Source of the DNA: Palauibacter sp965207805
GTDB taxonomy: Bacteria > Gemmatimonadota > Gemmatimonadetes > Palauibacterales > Palauibacteraceae
Direction: 5' to 3'
Assembly: GCA_965207805.1 (NCBI GenBank)
Contig: OZ242312.1
Span: 2,046,001 to 2,110,000 of the forward strand
Length of the DNA stretch: 64,000 nt
Shown piece by piece: positions 43,214-51,776 of this stretch; positions within the stretch are counted from its first letter, which is position 1; every line of letters begins with the position of its first letter. The notes under the pieces were generated by a model. That model made no database searches. It saw only the letters and a list, made by a program, of their open reading frames with translations, and had not been told where the DNA came from. The translations under genes and the position numbers were made by a program.

Positions 43214-44071
43214 ATGCGATCGCATTTCTGGAACCGCTCGGCCGCCCTGCTGGCCGCCGCAGCGATGGCCGCGTGTGGTGGGGGCGGATCGTCCGAAGGT
43301 GCAGCGGACGACGCGGGCGAAGCGGCGCCGGCCGCTGCCGCGGTGGATCCGTCCACGGTGGGAACCATCTCGGGCATGGCCAATTTCGGCGGCATGGCTC
43401 CGGCGATGGAGGCCATCGACATGTCGGCTGAGGAGGATTGCGCCGCCGGCTACGGTGCCGACGGCCCGATGGCGCAGAACGTCCTCGTGTCGGACGGTGG
43501 CCTCGCCAACGTGTTCGTCTACCTGAGCGAGGGCGTGTCCGGGGCGCCGGCCGCGTCGGGCGCGGCTGCGCTCGACCAGGTGAACTGCCGCTACACGCCG
43601 CACGTGCTCGGCGTGCAGAGCGGGCAGGACATCGAGATCTCGAACAGCGACAACCTGCTCCACAACATCAACGCCACCCCGACCGAGAACCGCGGCTTCA
43701 ACATCAGCCAGCCCCGGGCGGGGATCACGAGCACGCAGCGCTTCCAGGTGGCGGAGGTGATGGTGCCGGTACGCTGCGACGTGCACGGCTGGATGCAGGC
43801 GTACATCGGCGTCGTCGATCACCCGTACTTCGCGGTGACGGGCGCCGACGGGAGCTACTCGATCGCCAACGTCCCCGCCGGTGACTACACGCTGACGGCG
43901 TGGCACGAGGAGTTCGGCACGATGACCGCGAGCGTGACCGTCACGGCGGGTGGCACGGCCGAGGCGTCGTTCGACTACAGCGGCGAGATGATGGGCGCCG
44001 ATGTCCCCATGGGTGACGCGCTCGTCATCAAGCACGGCACCGACCGCATCCGGGTGGAGCGCACGCAGTAA
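43214..44071 (+). CDS. Cupredoxin-type copper lipoprotein with carboxypeptidase-regulatory-like repeat
   Basis: A 285-residue lipoprotein (lipobox AMAAC, Cys21) with a plastocyanin-like domain: NLLHNINATP gives the first His, and VRCDVHGWMQAY the Cys-x2-His-x2-Met ligands of a type-1 copper site. It is followed by a Gly-Ser-Tyr-rich domain (GADGSYSIANVPAGDYTLTAW) of the CarboxypepD_reg/DUF4198 type. Position just upstream of coxB suggests a mobile electron carrier to the aa3 oxidase. Start ATG 43214 follows GGAGGT. Confidence 0.85.
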   Translation: MRSHFWNRSAALLAAAAMAACGGGGSSEGAADDAGEAAPAAAAVDPSTVGTISGMANFGGMAPAMEAIDMSAEEDCAAGYGADGPMAQNVLVSDGGLANVFVYLSEGVSGAPAASGAAALDQVNCRYTPHVLGVQSGQDIEISNSDNLLHNINATPTENRGFNISQPRAGITSTQRFQVAEVMVPVRCDVHGWMQAYIGVVDHPYFAVTGADGSYSIANVPAGDYTLTAWHEEFGTMTASVTVTAGGTAEASFDYSGEMMGADVPMGDALVIKHGTDRIRVERTQ

Positions 44072-44078
44072 CGCGAGG

Positions 44079-44115
44079 GGCGGGACCGGCGGCCCGCGCG
44101 CCGGCCGGTCCCGCC
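44079..44115 (+). terminator. GC-rich hairpin between cupredoxin and cox genes
   Basis: GGCGGGACCGGC (44079-44090) pairs with GCCGGTCCCGCC (44104-44115), 12 bp, loop 13 bases. There is no T-run, so it may act as an attenuator or an mRNA-stability element. Confidence 0.5.
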
Positions 44116-44158
44116 GCGTTCCGTTCATTTGAAGGGGTCACTTGGAAGGAGATAGCTC

Positions 44159-44824
44159 GTGGATTGGGCGCTGCCCCCGAACTACTCGACATTCGGCATT
44201 GTGATCGACCAGCTGTTCTGGATCATCCTCGTCATCACGGGGATCGCCTTCCTCCTCGTGGAGGGGGGAATTCTCTGGTTCTGCCTCAAGTATCGCGGAC
44301 GTGAAGGAGCAAGGGCGTACTACACGCACGGATCGAACAAGGTGGAGATCATCTGGACGGTGATCCCGGCCATCATCATCGCGATCCTCGGCGCCTACTC
44401 GGCCATGGTCTGGGACGACATCAAGGGGAGTTCCAACCGGCCGGAGGACGCGCTCGAGTTCCTCGTCGTGGGCAAGCAGTTCGAGTGGAACATCACCTAT
44501 CCCGGGATGGACCGGACGCTGGGCACGGGTGATGACTTCACGGTCCGCAACCAGTTCCACTTCCCGGTGAACGAGGACATCACGATCCTGCTCGAATCCG
44601 AGGATGTGATCCATTCCTTCTTCATCCCCGAACTGCGAGTGAAGCAGGACGCGGTGCCGGGCATGACCATCCCGGTGTGGTTCGACGCGACCCAGACCGG
44701 GGACTTCGAGATCGCGTGCGCCGAGCTATGTGGCCTGGGCCACTACTACATGATGGCGAGCGTAACCGTGCACAGCGCGGCGGACTTCGACGCCTGGCAG
44801 GCCGGCCAGGCGACCGCCCAGTGA
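44159..44824 (+). CDS. coxB: Cytochrome c oxidase subunit II
   Basis: A 221-residue subunit with two N-terminal helices and a CuA domain; the copper site is CAELCGLGHYYM (C-x3-C-x3-H-x2-M, near residue 197). EWNITYPG and the acidic patch match the family. The GTG at 44159 follows GAAGGAG. It accepts electrons from a periplasmic carrier, here probably the cupredoxin or cytochrome c proteins, and passes them to CoxA. Confidence 0.96.
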   Translation: MDWALPPNYSTFGIVIDQLFWIILVITGIAFLLVEGGILWFCLKYRGREGARAYYTHGSNKVEIIWTVIPAIIIAILGAYSAMVWDDIKGSSNRPEDALEFLVVGKQFEWNITYPGMDRTLGTGDDFTVRNQFHFPVNEDITILLESEDVIHSFFIPELRVKQDAVPGMTIPVWFDATQTGDFEIACAELCGLGHYYMMASVTVHSAADFDAWQAGQATAQ

Positions 44825-44839
44825 TCGAGAAAGGCTGAT

Positions 44840-46606
44840 ATGGCGACGATCGTAGCGGAGGCGACGGGGCAGGCGATCCTGCACGAGGAACACGAACAGT
44901 CGTTCCTGCGCAAGTACATCTTCTCGACCGACCACAAGGTCATCGCGATCCAGTTCCTGATCTACACGCTCTTCTTCCTCATGATCGGGGGACTGCTCGC
45001 GATGCTCATGCGATACCAGATCGCGTGGCCGGCGCGGGGCGAGCTGCCGCTGGGCGGGATCTTCCCGGAAAGCATGGTGGCGAGCGGGTACATCCTGCCC
45101 GAGTTCTACAACGCCCTGGTCACGATGCACGGTTCGGTGATGGTGTTCCTCGCCATCATGCCGATGCTGGTGGGCGTGTGGGCGAACTACCTCATCCCGC
45201 TTCAGCTCGGGACGCACGACATGGCGTTCCCGAGGCTCAACATGCTCTCCTTCTGGCTGATGGTGCCGGCCGGGATCCTCACCCTCGCCAGCTTCTTCGT
45301 CATCGGCGGCGCGGCGGGGGCCGGCTGGACGTTGTACGCTCCGCTCAGCGCCCGTCCCGACCTGTCGGGCGTCGGCCTGGGCCAGATCATGTGGCTGGCG
45401 GCGCTCGTCTTCATCGGGCTCTCCTCGATCCTTGGCTCGGTGAACTACATCACGACGACGATCAACATGCGCGCGCCCGGCATGACCTGGATGCGCATGC
45501 CGCTCACGATCTGGTCGCTGTTCATCACGGCCATCCTCGCGCTCCTCGCCATGCCGGTGCTGTCGGCGGCCGGGATCATGCTCGTCTTCGACCAGACGAT
45601 CGGGACGAGCTTCTTCCTGCCCGAAGGCGGCGGGCAGCCGCTCCTGTGGCAGCACCTGTTCTGGTTCTTCGGTCACCCGGAGGTCTACATCCTCATCCTC
45701 CCGGCCATGGGCTTCACGTCCGAGATTCTCTCGGTAGGGTCGCGGAAGCCGGTGTTCGGGTACAGGGCGATGGTGCTGGCGCTCGTCTCGATCGCCTTCC
45801 TCGGCTTCATCGTGTGGGGCCACCACATGTTCCAGAGCGGGATGAACCCGATGCTGGGGCTCACGTTCACGGTCTCGACGCTCTTCATCGCCGTGCCCTC
45901 GGCGATCAAGACGTTCAACTGGATGGGCACGATGTGGCGCGGGAACCTCCAGCTCCACTCGGCCATGCTGTTCGCGATCGGGTTCGTGGCGATGTTCGCG
46001 ATCGGAGGGTTGTCGGGCGTCTTCATGGCCTCGACGCCGGTCGACATCTACATCCACGACACCTACTTCATCGTGGCCCACATCCACTACGTGCTCTTCG
46101 GCGGAAGCCTGTTCGCGCTCTTCGGCGCAATCTACTTCTGGTATCCGAAGATGTTCGGCCGGATGATGGACGAGACGATGGGCAAGATCCACTTCTGGCT
46201 CACCTTCGTCCTCTTCAACGTGGTCTTCTTCCCGATGCACGGCGTGGGGATGGTGGGGATGATGCGGCGCATCTACGACTCCACCGGCTACGCGCACCTG
46301 CAGGGGATCGAGGACACGAACGCGCTCATCTCGTGGGCCGCGTTCGGGCTCTTCGCGTCCGGCTTCCTGTTCGCGTTCAACTTCTTCTGGAGCCTCAAGA
46401 AGGGTAAGAAGGCCGGGGCGAACCCGTGGAACGCGACGACGCTGGAGTGGCAGACGCCTTCGCCGCCCAAGCACGGCAACTGGGAGGAGATCCCGGTCGT
46501 CTACCACGGTCCGCACGAGTACAGCCACCCCGATGTGGAGGACAAGGACTGGCTGGCGCAGAACGAACGGCCGGATGTCGTGAGCCCGGCCGCCGGAAGC
46601 CACTGA
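44840..46606 (+). CDS. coxA: Cytochrome c oxidase subunit I
   Basis: A 588-residue heme-copper oxidase subunit with about 12-13 helices. Heme a/CuB residues are visible: MHGSVMVFL, WFFGHPEVYILIL (the His-Pro-Glu-Val-Tyr), HHMF and DTYFIVAHIHYVLFGG. It is a proton-pumping type A oxidase by the presence of the H-P-E-V-Y and D-channel-like NYL/N residues. The start ATG is 44840. The same operon carries coxB, coxC and coxD. Confidence 0.96.
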   Translation: MATIVAEATGQAILHEEHEQSFLRKYIFSTDHKVIAIQFLIYTLFFLMIGGLLAMLMRYQIAWPARGELPLGGIFPESMVASGYILPEFYNALVTMHGSVMVFLAIMPMLVGVWANYLIPLQLGTHDMAFPRLNMLSFWLMVPAGILTLASFFVIGGAAGAGWTLYAPLSARPDLSGVGLGQIMWLAALVFIGLSSILGSVNYITTTINMRAPGMTWMRMPLTIWSLFITAILALLAMPVLSAAGIMLVFDQTIGTSFFLPEGGGQPLLWQHLFWFFGHPEVYILILPAMGFTSEILSVGSRKPVFGYRAMVLALVSIAFLGFIVWGHHMFQSGMNPMLGLTFTVSTLFIAVPSAIKTFNWMGTMWRGNLQLHSAMLFAIGFVAMFAIGGLSGVFMASTPVDIYIHDTYFIVAHIHYVLFGGSLFALFGAIYFWYPKMFGRMMDETMGKIHFWLTFVLFNVVFFPMHGVGMVGMMRRIYDSTGYAHLQGIEDTNALISWAAFGLFASGFLFAFNFFWSLKKGKKAGANPWNATTLEWQTPSPPKHGNWEEIPVVYHGPHEYSHPDVEDKDWLAQNERPDVVSPAAGSH

Positions 46607-46645
46607 ATCGCATGCCACTAAATCGCTTGGAAGGGAACTGACGAG

Positions 46646-47260
46646 ATGGTACACGCCGCGACCGCAGGCCGGGTCCCCGAGAGAGGACTCGATGTCTACA
46701 CCCAGAAGGTGGGAATGTGGGTGTTTCTGTGCTCGGAGGTGATGTTCTTCGCGGGCCTCATCGGCTCGTACGTCGTGCTCCGGTTCGGAGCCGCCGACAC
46801 GTGGGCGGAACCCGGCGACGTATTGAACGTCCCGGTGACCGCGTTCAACACCTTCCTCCTCATCTGCAGTTCGGTGACGATGGTGAAGGCATTCGCGGCC
46901 GCGCAGGAGGGCGACCAGAGGGGGATCAAGCTCTGGCTCCTGTCGACGACCCTGCTCGGGGCGACCTTCCTCGGCGTGCAGGTCTACGAGTACATCGAAC
47001 TCGTGCTACACAAGTCCTGGCAGGGGAGCCACGGGTTCACGCCCGCGGCCGGACTGTACGGGGCCACGTTCTTCACCATGACGGGCTTTCACGGCTTCCA
47101 CGTCCTGCTCGGCGTGATCTGCCTCGCGTGGGCGACGATCCGCGCCTGGCGGGGGCACTGGGGGGCGGACAACACGCACGGGATCGAGGTGCTGGGGCTC
47201 TACTGGCACTTCGTCGACCTCGTGTGGATCATCCTGTTCACGATCGTATACCTGATTTAG
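46646..47260 (+). CDS. coxC: Cytochrome c oxidase subunit III
   Basis: A 204-residue membrane protein with five hydrophobic helices. MWVFLCSEVMFFAGLIGSYVVLRF, TTLLGATFLGVQVYEYIEL and GFHGFHVLLGVICL, with the final LYWHFVDLVWIILFTIVYLI, are standard subunit III blocks. ATG at 46646 follows GGGAACTGACGAG. It is shorter than mitochondrial forms, as usual in bacteria. Confidence 0.95.
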   Translation: MVHAATAGRVPERGLDVYTQKVGMWVFLCSEVMFFAGLIGSYVVLRFGAADTWAEPGDVLNVPVTAFNTFLLICSSVTMVKAFAAAQEGDQRGIKLWLLSTTLLGATFLGVQVYEYIELVLHKSWQGSHGFTPAAGLYGATFFTMTGFHGFHVLLGVICLAWATIRAWRGHWGADNTHGIEVLGLYWHFVDLVWIILFTIVYLI

Positions 47261-47315
47261 TGTCGACACCTGGCCGCGCCGGGCCGGTCGGCGCCGAGAG
47301 CTACGGAGCGAACGA

Positions 47316-47621
47316 ATGAGTGAAGCCGGAGGACACGCGGCGAGCGCCGCGGACGATCATGCGCACGAGCATCCGAAGTACATGCTCATTTGGCTGTACC
47401 TGGCCATCCTCACGATTCTCGAGGTGCTCGTGGCCTTCCTGGCGATCCCGAAGTGGATGATCGTGGTGTCGCTGCTCATCATGGCCGTCTGGAAGGCGCT
47501 CCTCGTCGCGCTGTACTACATGCACCTGAAATTCGAGCCCAACCGCCTGCGGCTCGTCGCGCTGGCGCCGCTTCCGGCCGTGGCCATCATGATCGTCGCG
47601 ATCATGATGGAGTACGTGTAG
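47316..47621 (+). CDS. Cytochrome c oxidase subunit IV family protein
   Basis: A 101-residue membrane protein with three helices and a His-rich N-terminus (HAHEHPKYMLIWLYLAILT). KALLVALYYMHLKFEPNRLRLVALAP matches the prokaryotic subunit IV/CyoD-like family that stabilises the oxidase. ATG at 47316. It sits between coxC and ctaB in the same direction. Confidence 0.9.
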   Translation: MSEAGGHAASAADDHAHEHPKYMLIWLYLAILTILEVLVAFLAIPKWMIVVSLLIMAVWKALLVALYYMHLKFEPNRLRLVALAPLPAVAIMIVAIMMEYV

Positions 47622-47634
47622 GCCCGACTTCGCC

Positions 47635-48555
47635 GTGGAGGCTGGGAGTCTTCTGAAGGCCCGGATCCCGCTCGACGGGATCTCGAGAGGGGTCCACTCG
47701 ATTCGCGGGACGCTCCCCTCGTATGTGGAGCTCACGAAGCCGCGCATCACGGCGCTCGTCGTCGCGAGCGCGGCCGCCGGCTTCCTCCTCGGCGCGGCGA
47801 GCTTCGACCTCGCCGTGTTCGCGCACGCCATGGCCGGCGTGGCGCTCGTCGCCTCGGGGACGAGCGCGATGAACCAGGTGCTGGAACGGGATGTGGATGC
47901 GCTCATGGGGCGAACCCGTGCGCGGCCCCTGCCGGCCGGCCGGATCGCGGCGCCGCCGGCCGCGGTCGTCTCCGGGACCCTGGCCGCGGCGGGGATCGTC
48001 TGGCTGTGGGTCGCGGTCAATCCGATCACGGCGGGCCTCGCGCTCGCCACCTTCATCTCCTACGACTTCGTCTACACGCCACTCAAGCGCGTGCACTCGC
48101 TCTCCACCGTGGTGGGCGCGGTGCCCGGCGCGCTGCCGATCCTCGGTGGCTGGACCGCCGCCACCGGGCAGTTCGGGCCCGGCGGCTGGGCGCTGTTCGC
48201 GATCCTCTTCGTCTGGCAGCTGCCGCACTTCCTCGCGCTGGCGTGGCTGCTCCGCGACGACTACCGGGCGGCGGGGCTTCGCATGCTCTCCGTCGGCGAT
48301 TTCGAGGGCCGGCAGACGCGTCACCAGGCGTTGCTCTACGCGCTCACCCTGATCCCCGTGAGCCTGCTCCCGAGCGTTCTCGGCCTCACGGGCGTCGTCT
48401 ACTTCGCAGTCGCGCTCGTCCTCGGGGGATGCTTCCTGTGGACCGCGTTCCGGTTCGCACGCGCCGCGACGCCGGCCAACGCCCGGGGCTTGTTCCGGGC
48501 CTCGATTCTGTATCTTCCACTGCTGATGGCGGTGCTCGTCCTCGACAAGCTGTAG
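47635..48555 (+). CDS. ctaB: Protoheme IX farnesyltransferase
   Basis: A 306-residue UbiA-family prenyltransferase that makes heme O from heme B for the oxidase. It shows NQVLERDVDALMGRTRARPLPAGRI (N-x3-D-x3-D-like Asp-rich motif), FISYDFVYTPLKR and WQLPHFLALAW. About nine helices. The GTG at 47635 follows a GCCGTGGAG stretch. Position next to cox supports the role. A following heme A synthase gene is not seen. Confidence 0.95.
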   Translation: MEAGSLLKARIPLDGISRGVHSIRGTLPSYVELTKPRITALVVASAAAGFLLGAASFDLAVFAHAMAGVALVASGTSAMNQVLERDVDALMGRTRARPLPAGRIAAPPAAVVSGTLAAAGIVWLWVAVNPITAGLALATFISYDFVYTPLKRVHSLSTVVGAVPGALPILGGWTAATGQFGPGGWALFAILFVWQLPHFLALAWLLRDDYRAAGLRMLSVGDFEGRQTRHQALLYALTLIPVSLLPSVLGLTGVVYFAVALVLGGCFLWTAFRFARAATPANARGLFRASILYLPLLMAVLVLDKL

Positions 48556-48560
48556 CAGCC

Positions 48561-48803
48561 GTGCTGAACACCTTCGCCGCCCTCGCGGCGGCCCCGCAGA
48601 TGCAGCATACGCCGGACGAACAGGCGGGTTACCTCCTGATGTTCGTATTCATGGCGGCGATGCCCTATTTGCTTCTCGTCGTGATCGGGGGCGGGATTTT
48701 CCGGGCCCGCCGCCGTCAACGGCAGCGGGAGGTCGAGAGAGCCCTGGAAGAGCAGCGCAAATGGGAGGCGGCCCGCGCGGCCGACCCGGACTCCGCATGC
48801 TGA
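48561..48803 (+). CDS. Small single-helix membrane protein
   Basis: An 80-residue protein with one helix (GYLLMFVFMAAMPYLLLVVIGGGIF) and a charged C-terminal coiled-coil-like tail (REVERALEEQRKWEAARA). No family recognised. It lies 5 bases after ctaB and overlaps the next gene, so it may be an assembly factor or small oxidase subunit. GTG start. Confidence 0.65.
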   Translation: MLNTFAALAAAPQMQHTPDEQAGYLLMFVFMAAMPYLLLVVIGGGIFRARRRQRQREVERALEEQRKWEAARAADPDSAC

Positions 48804-49759
48804 CCCTCAGGCGCAGGATCCGGGCGGGGCTCGTCGGTGGGCTGCTGGGCGGCTTCGTCCTCGCGGTGCTCTTCTACTTCTACGACCTCGGGCAGGGGAC
48901 CCCGCTGCAGACTCCGGCCTTCCTCTGGGGGGCGATCATCAGCCGCGCGGAGGTCGAGCCCACGACCGGGATCGTCGCGGGCTTCACCCTCATTCACTTC
49001 ACCGCCTGGGCCGGGCTCGGGATGCTGGCCGCGGCGCTCGTTCAGTGGGCGGGCCTCCCCCGCAACGTGTTCATTGGCGCCCTGTACGGGCTCTTCGTGT
49101 GCTCGCTCGCGTTCTACCTCGGACTCATCCGGGCGCCTGCCGGGCTCGTGATGTCCGCGCCGGGATGGCCGGCCGTCTTCTTCGGCAACGCGCTTGCCGG
49201 GGTCGTGATGTTCACCCACATGCACTGGGTGAGTTCCGAACCCGGCATCGTGGGGATGATGAACTTCCTGCGGACGCACCGGGTGACGCGGCACGGCATC
49301 TACGCGGGGCTCCTCGGGGCCCTCGTCGTCGCGCTGTGGTTCCTCATCATCGACACGATTCTGCGACAGCCCCTCTATACGCCAGCGGCCCTGGCGACGG
49401 TCCTTTTCCGCGGCGCCCCCACGCCCGCCGCGGTCGAGATCTCGTTCGCGCCGATCGCCGGGTACACGCTTGCCCACTTCGCGTTCTTCGTGCTGTTCGG
49501 CGTCGCGGTCTCAGGCCTCGCGAGGCAGGTGTCCAGGTTCCCGCCGCTGGCCCTCGGCATCATCGTGTTGTTCGTCGTCTTCGAGGTGTTCTTCGTCGCC
49601 ATGGTCGCGATGCTGGGCGGCTGGATTCTCGAGGAGCTCGCCTGGTGGTCGATTCTGGTCGGGAACGTCTTCGCGGCACTCGTCATGGGCGGATACCTGT
49701 GGAAGGTCTATCCGGAGTTCGCGGAGAGTCTCGCAGCGGAGAGTCTTTGGGCGGACTGA
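48797..49759 (+). CDS. Membrane protein with internal duplication
   Basis: A 320-residue protein with about eight hydrophobic helices. Two halves look related: SRAEVEPTTGIVAGFTLIHFTAWAGLGML in the first and TPAAVEISFAPIAGYTLAHFAFFVLFGVAV in the second, suggesting an old tandem duplication. No family recognised. ATG 48797 (MLTLRRRI) lies at the end of the preceding small gene. Likely a respiratory or transport accessory protein. Confidence 0.75.
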   Translation: MLTLRRRIRAGLVGGLLGGFVLAVLFYFYDLGQGTPLQTPAFLWGAIISRAEVEPTTGIVAGFTLIHFTAWAGLGMLAAALVQWAGLPRNVFIGALYGLFVCSLAFYLGLIRAPAGLVMSAPGWPAVFFGNALAGVVMFTHMHWVSSEPGIVGMMNFLRTHRVTRHGIYAGLLGALVVALWFLIIDTILRQPLYTPAALATVLFRGAPTPAAVEISFAPIAGYTLAHFAFFVLFGVAVSGLARQVSRFPPLALGIIVLFVVFEVFFVAMVAMLGGWILEELAWWSILVGNVFAALVMGGYLWKVYPEFAESLAAESLWAD

Positions 49760-50403
49760 ACCGGCCTCCGGTCCTCGTCGCAACGCGCAGCGCCCACAAA
49801 CTTCGCGAAATCCGCGGCCTCCTCGCCGACCTTCCCGTCCGGCTGCTCGGCCCGGCGGATCTCGGCCTTCCCGAGCACGAGGAAGAGGACGACCTCGAAC
49901 CCTTCGATACCTTCGCGCGCAACGCCCTGTCAAAGGCGAAGTACTTTCACCGGCGGTCCGGCCTCCCCGTGCTCGCGGACGATTCCGGCCTCTGCGTGGA
50001 CGCCCTCGGCGGCGGCCCGGGCGTGCGGACCCGGCGTTTCGCGCCGCCTGACCGCGTCACGCGCTGGGGGCGGGATGAAGCGAACAACCGCTGGCTGCTC
50101 GAGCAGTTGAAGAGCGTGGGGGAAGACCGCCGCGGGGCCCACTATCGCTGCGCGGTCGCGCTGACGGACGATCTGCGCCACGAAGTCGTGGAGGGGATCG
50201 TGCGGGGCCGCATCGCAAGCCGGCCGAGCGGCTCGGGAGGCTTTGGCTACGACCCTCTCTTCGTGCCGGAGGGCCACAACCGTACGTACGCCGAACTGCC
50301 CGCCGCGGTGAAGACGGCGACGAGCCATCGAGCGAAGGCGATCCGGCGGGCCAGGGGATGGATCGAAAGGGAAGTCCTGCGGGACCGGGACGGAGAGCCG
50401 TGA
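49747..50403 (+). CDS. rdgB: Non-canonical purine NTP pyrophosphatase (RdgB/HAM1)
   Basis: A 218-residue enzyme that hydrolyses dITP/XTP to clean the nucleotide pool. VLVATRSAHKLREIRGLL is the typical N-terminus, GLPVLADDSGLCVDALGG the substrate loop, and GSGGFGYDPLFVPEG the C-terminal loop. The TTG at 49747 gives the first complete N-terminus and overlaps the previous gene by 13 bases. This is the last chromosomal-core gene before the island. Confidence 0.93.
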   Translation: MGGLNRPPVLVATRSAHKLREIRGLLADLPVRLLGPADLGLPEHEEEDDLEPFDTFARNALSKAKYFHRRSGLPVLADDSGLCVDALGGGPGVRTRRFAPPDRVTRWGRDEANNRWLLEQLKSVGEDRRGAHYRCAVALTDDLRHEVVEGIVRGRIASRPSGSGGFGYDPLFVPEGHNRTYAELPAAVKTATSHRAKAIRRARGWIEREVLRDRDGEP

Positions 50404-50501
50404 AGGGGCAGACAAGTCTGGCGGAGCCGCTTCATCTCCGCGACGTTCCTCCACGCGCCGGTCGTGCAGCCCGTCATCGGCGAAGGGTGACCTTGAGAAC
50501 G

Positions 50502-50517
50502 CTTGCCACGGACTGCC
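50502..50517 (-). repeat. Dispersed 16-bp repeat, copy C (inverted relative to copy A)
   Basis: CTTGCCACGGACTGCC is the exact reverse complement of the 16 bases at 5742-5757. It lies between rdgB and the tRNA-Pro remnant. Confidence 0.6.
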
Positions 50518-50525
50518 AGGTTCAA

Positions 50526-50568
50526 TCGGGGCGGCCGGATTTGAACCGGCGACCCCCTGCTCCCAAAT
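50526..50568 (-). other. tRNA-Pro(UGG) 3'-half remnant: integrase attachment-site scar
   Basis: On the minus strand the sequence reads TTTGGGA (anticodon loop, UGG) then GCAGG, GGGTCG, the T-arm CCGGTTCAAATCCGG and the acceptor arm CCGCCCCGA; the D-arm half is missing and the sequence to its right does not complete the anticodon stem. This is the classic 3'-tRNA end used by tyrosine integrases. It marks the left end of the accessory island; an intact tRNA-Pro would be predicted at its far end, beyond this window. Confidence 0.75.
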
Positions 50569-50689
50569 CCCTCAAGACGCGATGTGAAATCGCGGCAAGA
50601 GATCTCCTAAGTTCAACTGGGAGTGCACGATCTGCCACTCTTGCCGCTGGCTCGCATTTGAGTCTGTCGCACCGATTCGGACGGAAAGC

Positions 50690-51321
50690 GGGGCCAAATG
50701 GCAGGCATTTGGACCAGCCAGCGCAGGATGTCGCGCTCGATCTCCACGCCGGCAATCCGGTTGAAGGCGCAGGCGTCGAGGCGGCGGTCCCGCTGCTCTC
50801 TCAAGGGGGTTTGCGCGACCTCCCCGATGGCGCGCAGCAGCGCCTCCCGTGTCCCGAATCGCCCGCGATGTCGGGGCCGGGGCCTGCGGCAACACCGTCG
50901 GCGCGAAGAGTGAGGAACGCGCGCGCGCTCCCGTCGCGTCCGCTGGAATGGTGCCAGGCCGCGCCCCGGTACAGGAGTTCGACGAGCGGCCGGAGATGTT
51001 CGGGACAGTCCTCGCCCGCGCGAAGCTGTCCCCGCTCGATCCCTGGGAGATAGACGACCGGAGGGCGGTCGTCGGGGACATCCGGGAGTTGGATCCTTCC
51101 GTCGATCACGCAGCGCAGCCAGATGGCGGGGCCAGTGCGGTCATCCAGTCGGTAGTTGCCGAGCACCAGCAGCTCCGGGACGCGCGCACGCACGGCGGGG
51201 AAGAGTTGGCGCCAGTCCCTAGATTGGCGTCCGTCCACCGGATGGCGGCTGGACGCACCATGGCCCCGGACACGCCGGACTTGGCGCGGATGGCCCTGGC
51301 GAGGAGATCGAGCGCGGTCAT
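50690..51321 (-). pseudogene. pglZ: PglZ (BREX) N-terminal remnant with two frameshifts
   Basis: Three minus-strand frames together read as a PglZ N-terminus: TALDLLARAIRAKSGVSGAM..AIRWTD (51321 down to about 51230), then PELLVLGNYRLDDRTGPAIWLRCV, VVYLPGIERGQLRAGEDCPEHLRPLVELLYRG and RAFLTLRADG, then after a shift near 50850 TREALLRAIGEVAQTP and DILRWL. No intact ORF exists and the C-terminal domain is absent. BREX PglZ is normally ~800 residues. It lies on the same strand as the methyltransferase. Confidence 0.8.
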
Positions 51322-51479
51322 GGCCGGTAGGTCAGTGCCTCGCCGAACGGGGAGTGAACGGTCGAAGGGACCACCCCGGCATTCGGCGCGCATATCGGGT
51401 AGCGACTGCGCGCATAATCCGGCGAAGTGCCCACAGCACATTGCTTTAGGTGCCGCGCACATGGGACGTAAAGCTGCGC

Positions 51480-51640
51480 AAATCGTCACTCGGGGGGGAT
51501 GGTGAGCACGCAACGGGTGCCGCGTCCGCCCCCCTGCTGGCCAGTACTTTGAGGTCCACGAGCCGACGCAACTCGCGCAAGGCACCGTGGCGGTCGATAT
51601 CGAACAGTGCCCGGTAGTCGGCGTTCCCAAGCGCCGCTGG
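51480..51640 (-). pseudogene. Degraded C-terminal fragment, AlbA_2/RecG-like transcription-regulator type
   Basis: A minus-strand stretch reads YFDRPAALGNADYRALFDIDRHGALRELRRLVDLKVL. This resembles the winged-helix end of ATP-binding (AlbA_2) DNA-binding proteins. No start codon or complete domain remains. It is one of several broken genes in the first 1.3 kb of the island. Confidence 0.5.
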
Positions 51641-51650
51641 TCGGTCGAAG

Positions 51651-51776
51651 TAGGTACGCTTCTTGGACGAAGCGATGGTCGTACTCGTCTGGACACGCCG
51701 CGACGAAGCACAGAGGATCATCAGCATGAGGAGGGCCAATGAACGAGAACGACGGCTCTTCGGCCCGAGGTCTTGA
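51651..51776 (+). pseudogene. brnT: BrnT toxin remnant (5'-truncated)
   Basis: From the TAG at 51651 the frame reads VRFLDEAMVVLVWTRRDEAQRIISMRRANERERRLF and ends at a TGA (51774). This is the C-terminal part of BrnT-like RNase toxins, with the R-I-I-S-x-R-x-A motif. The N-terminal half has been lost. Its end overlaps the brnA start, as in intact brnTA operons. Confidence 0.7.

Noticed and set aside
44159..47621. Selenoprotein or in-frame UGA within the oxidase genes
   Set aside because: All cox genes end normally and show no in-frame TGA.
50526..50600. Intact tRNA-Pro gene
   Set aside because: The D-arm and 5' acceptor half are missing; the sequence to the right cannot complete the anticodon stem, so it is reported as a remnant.
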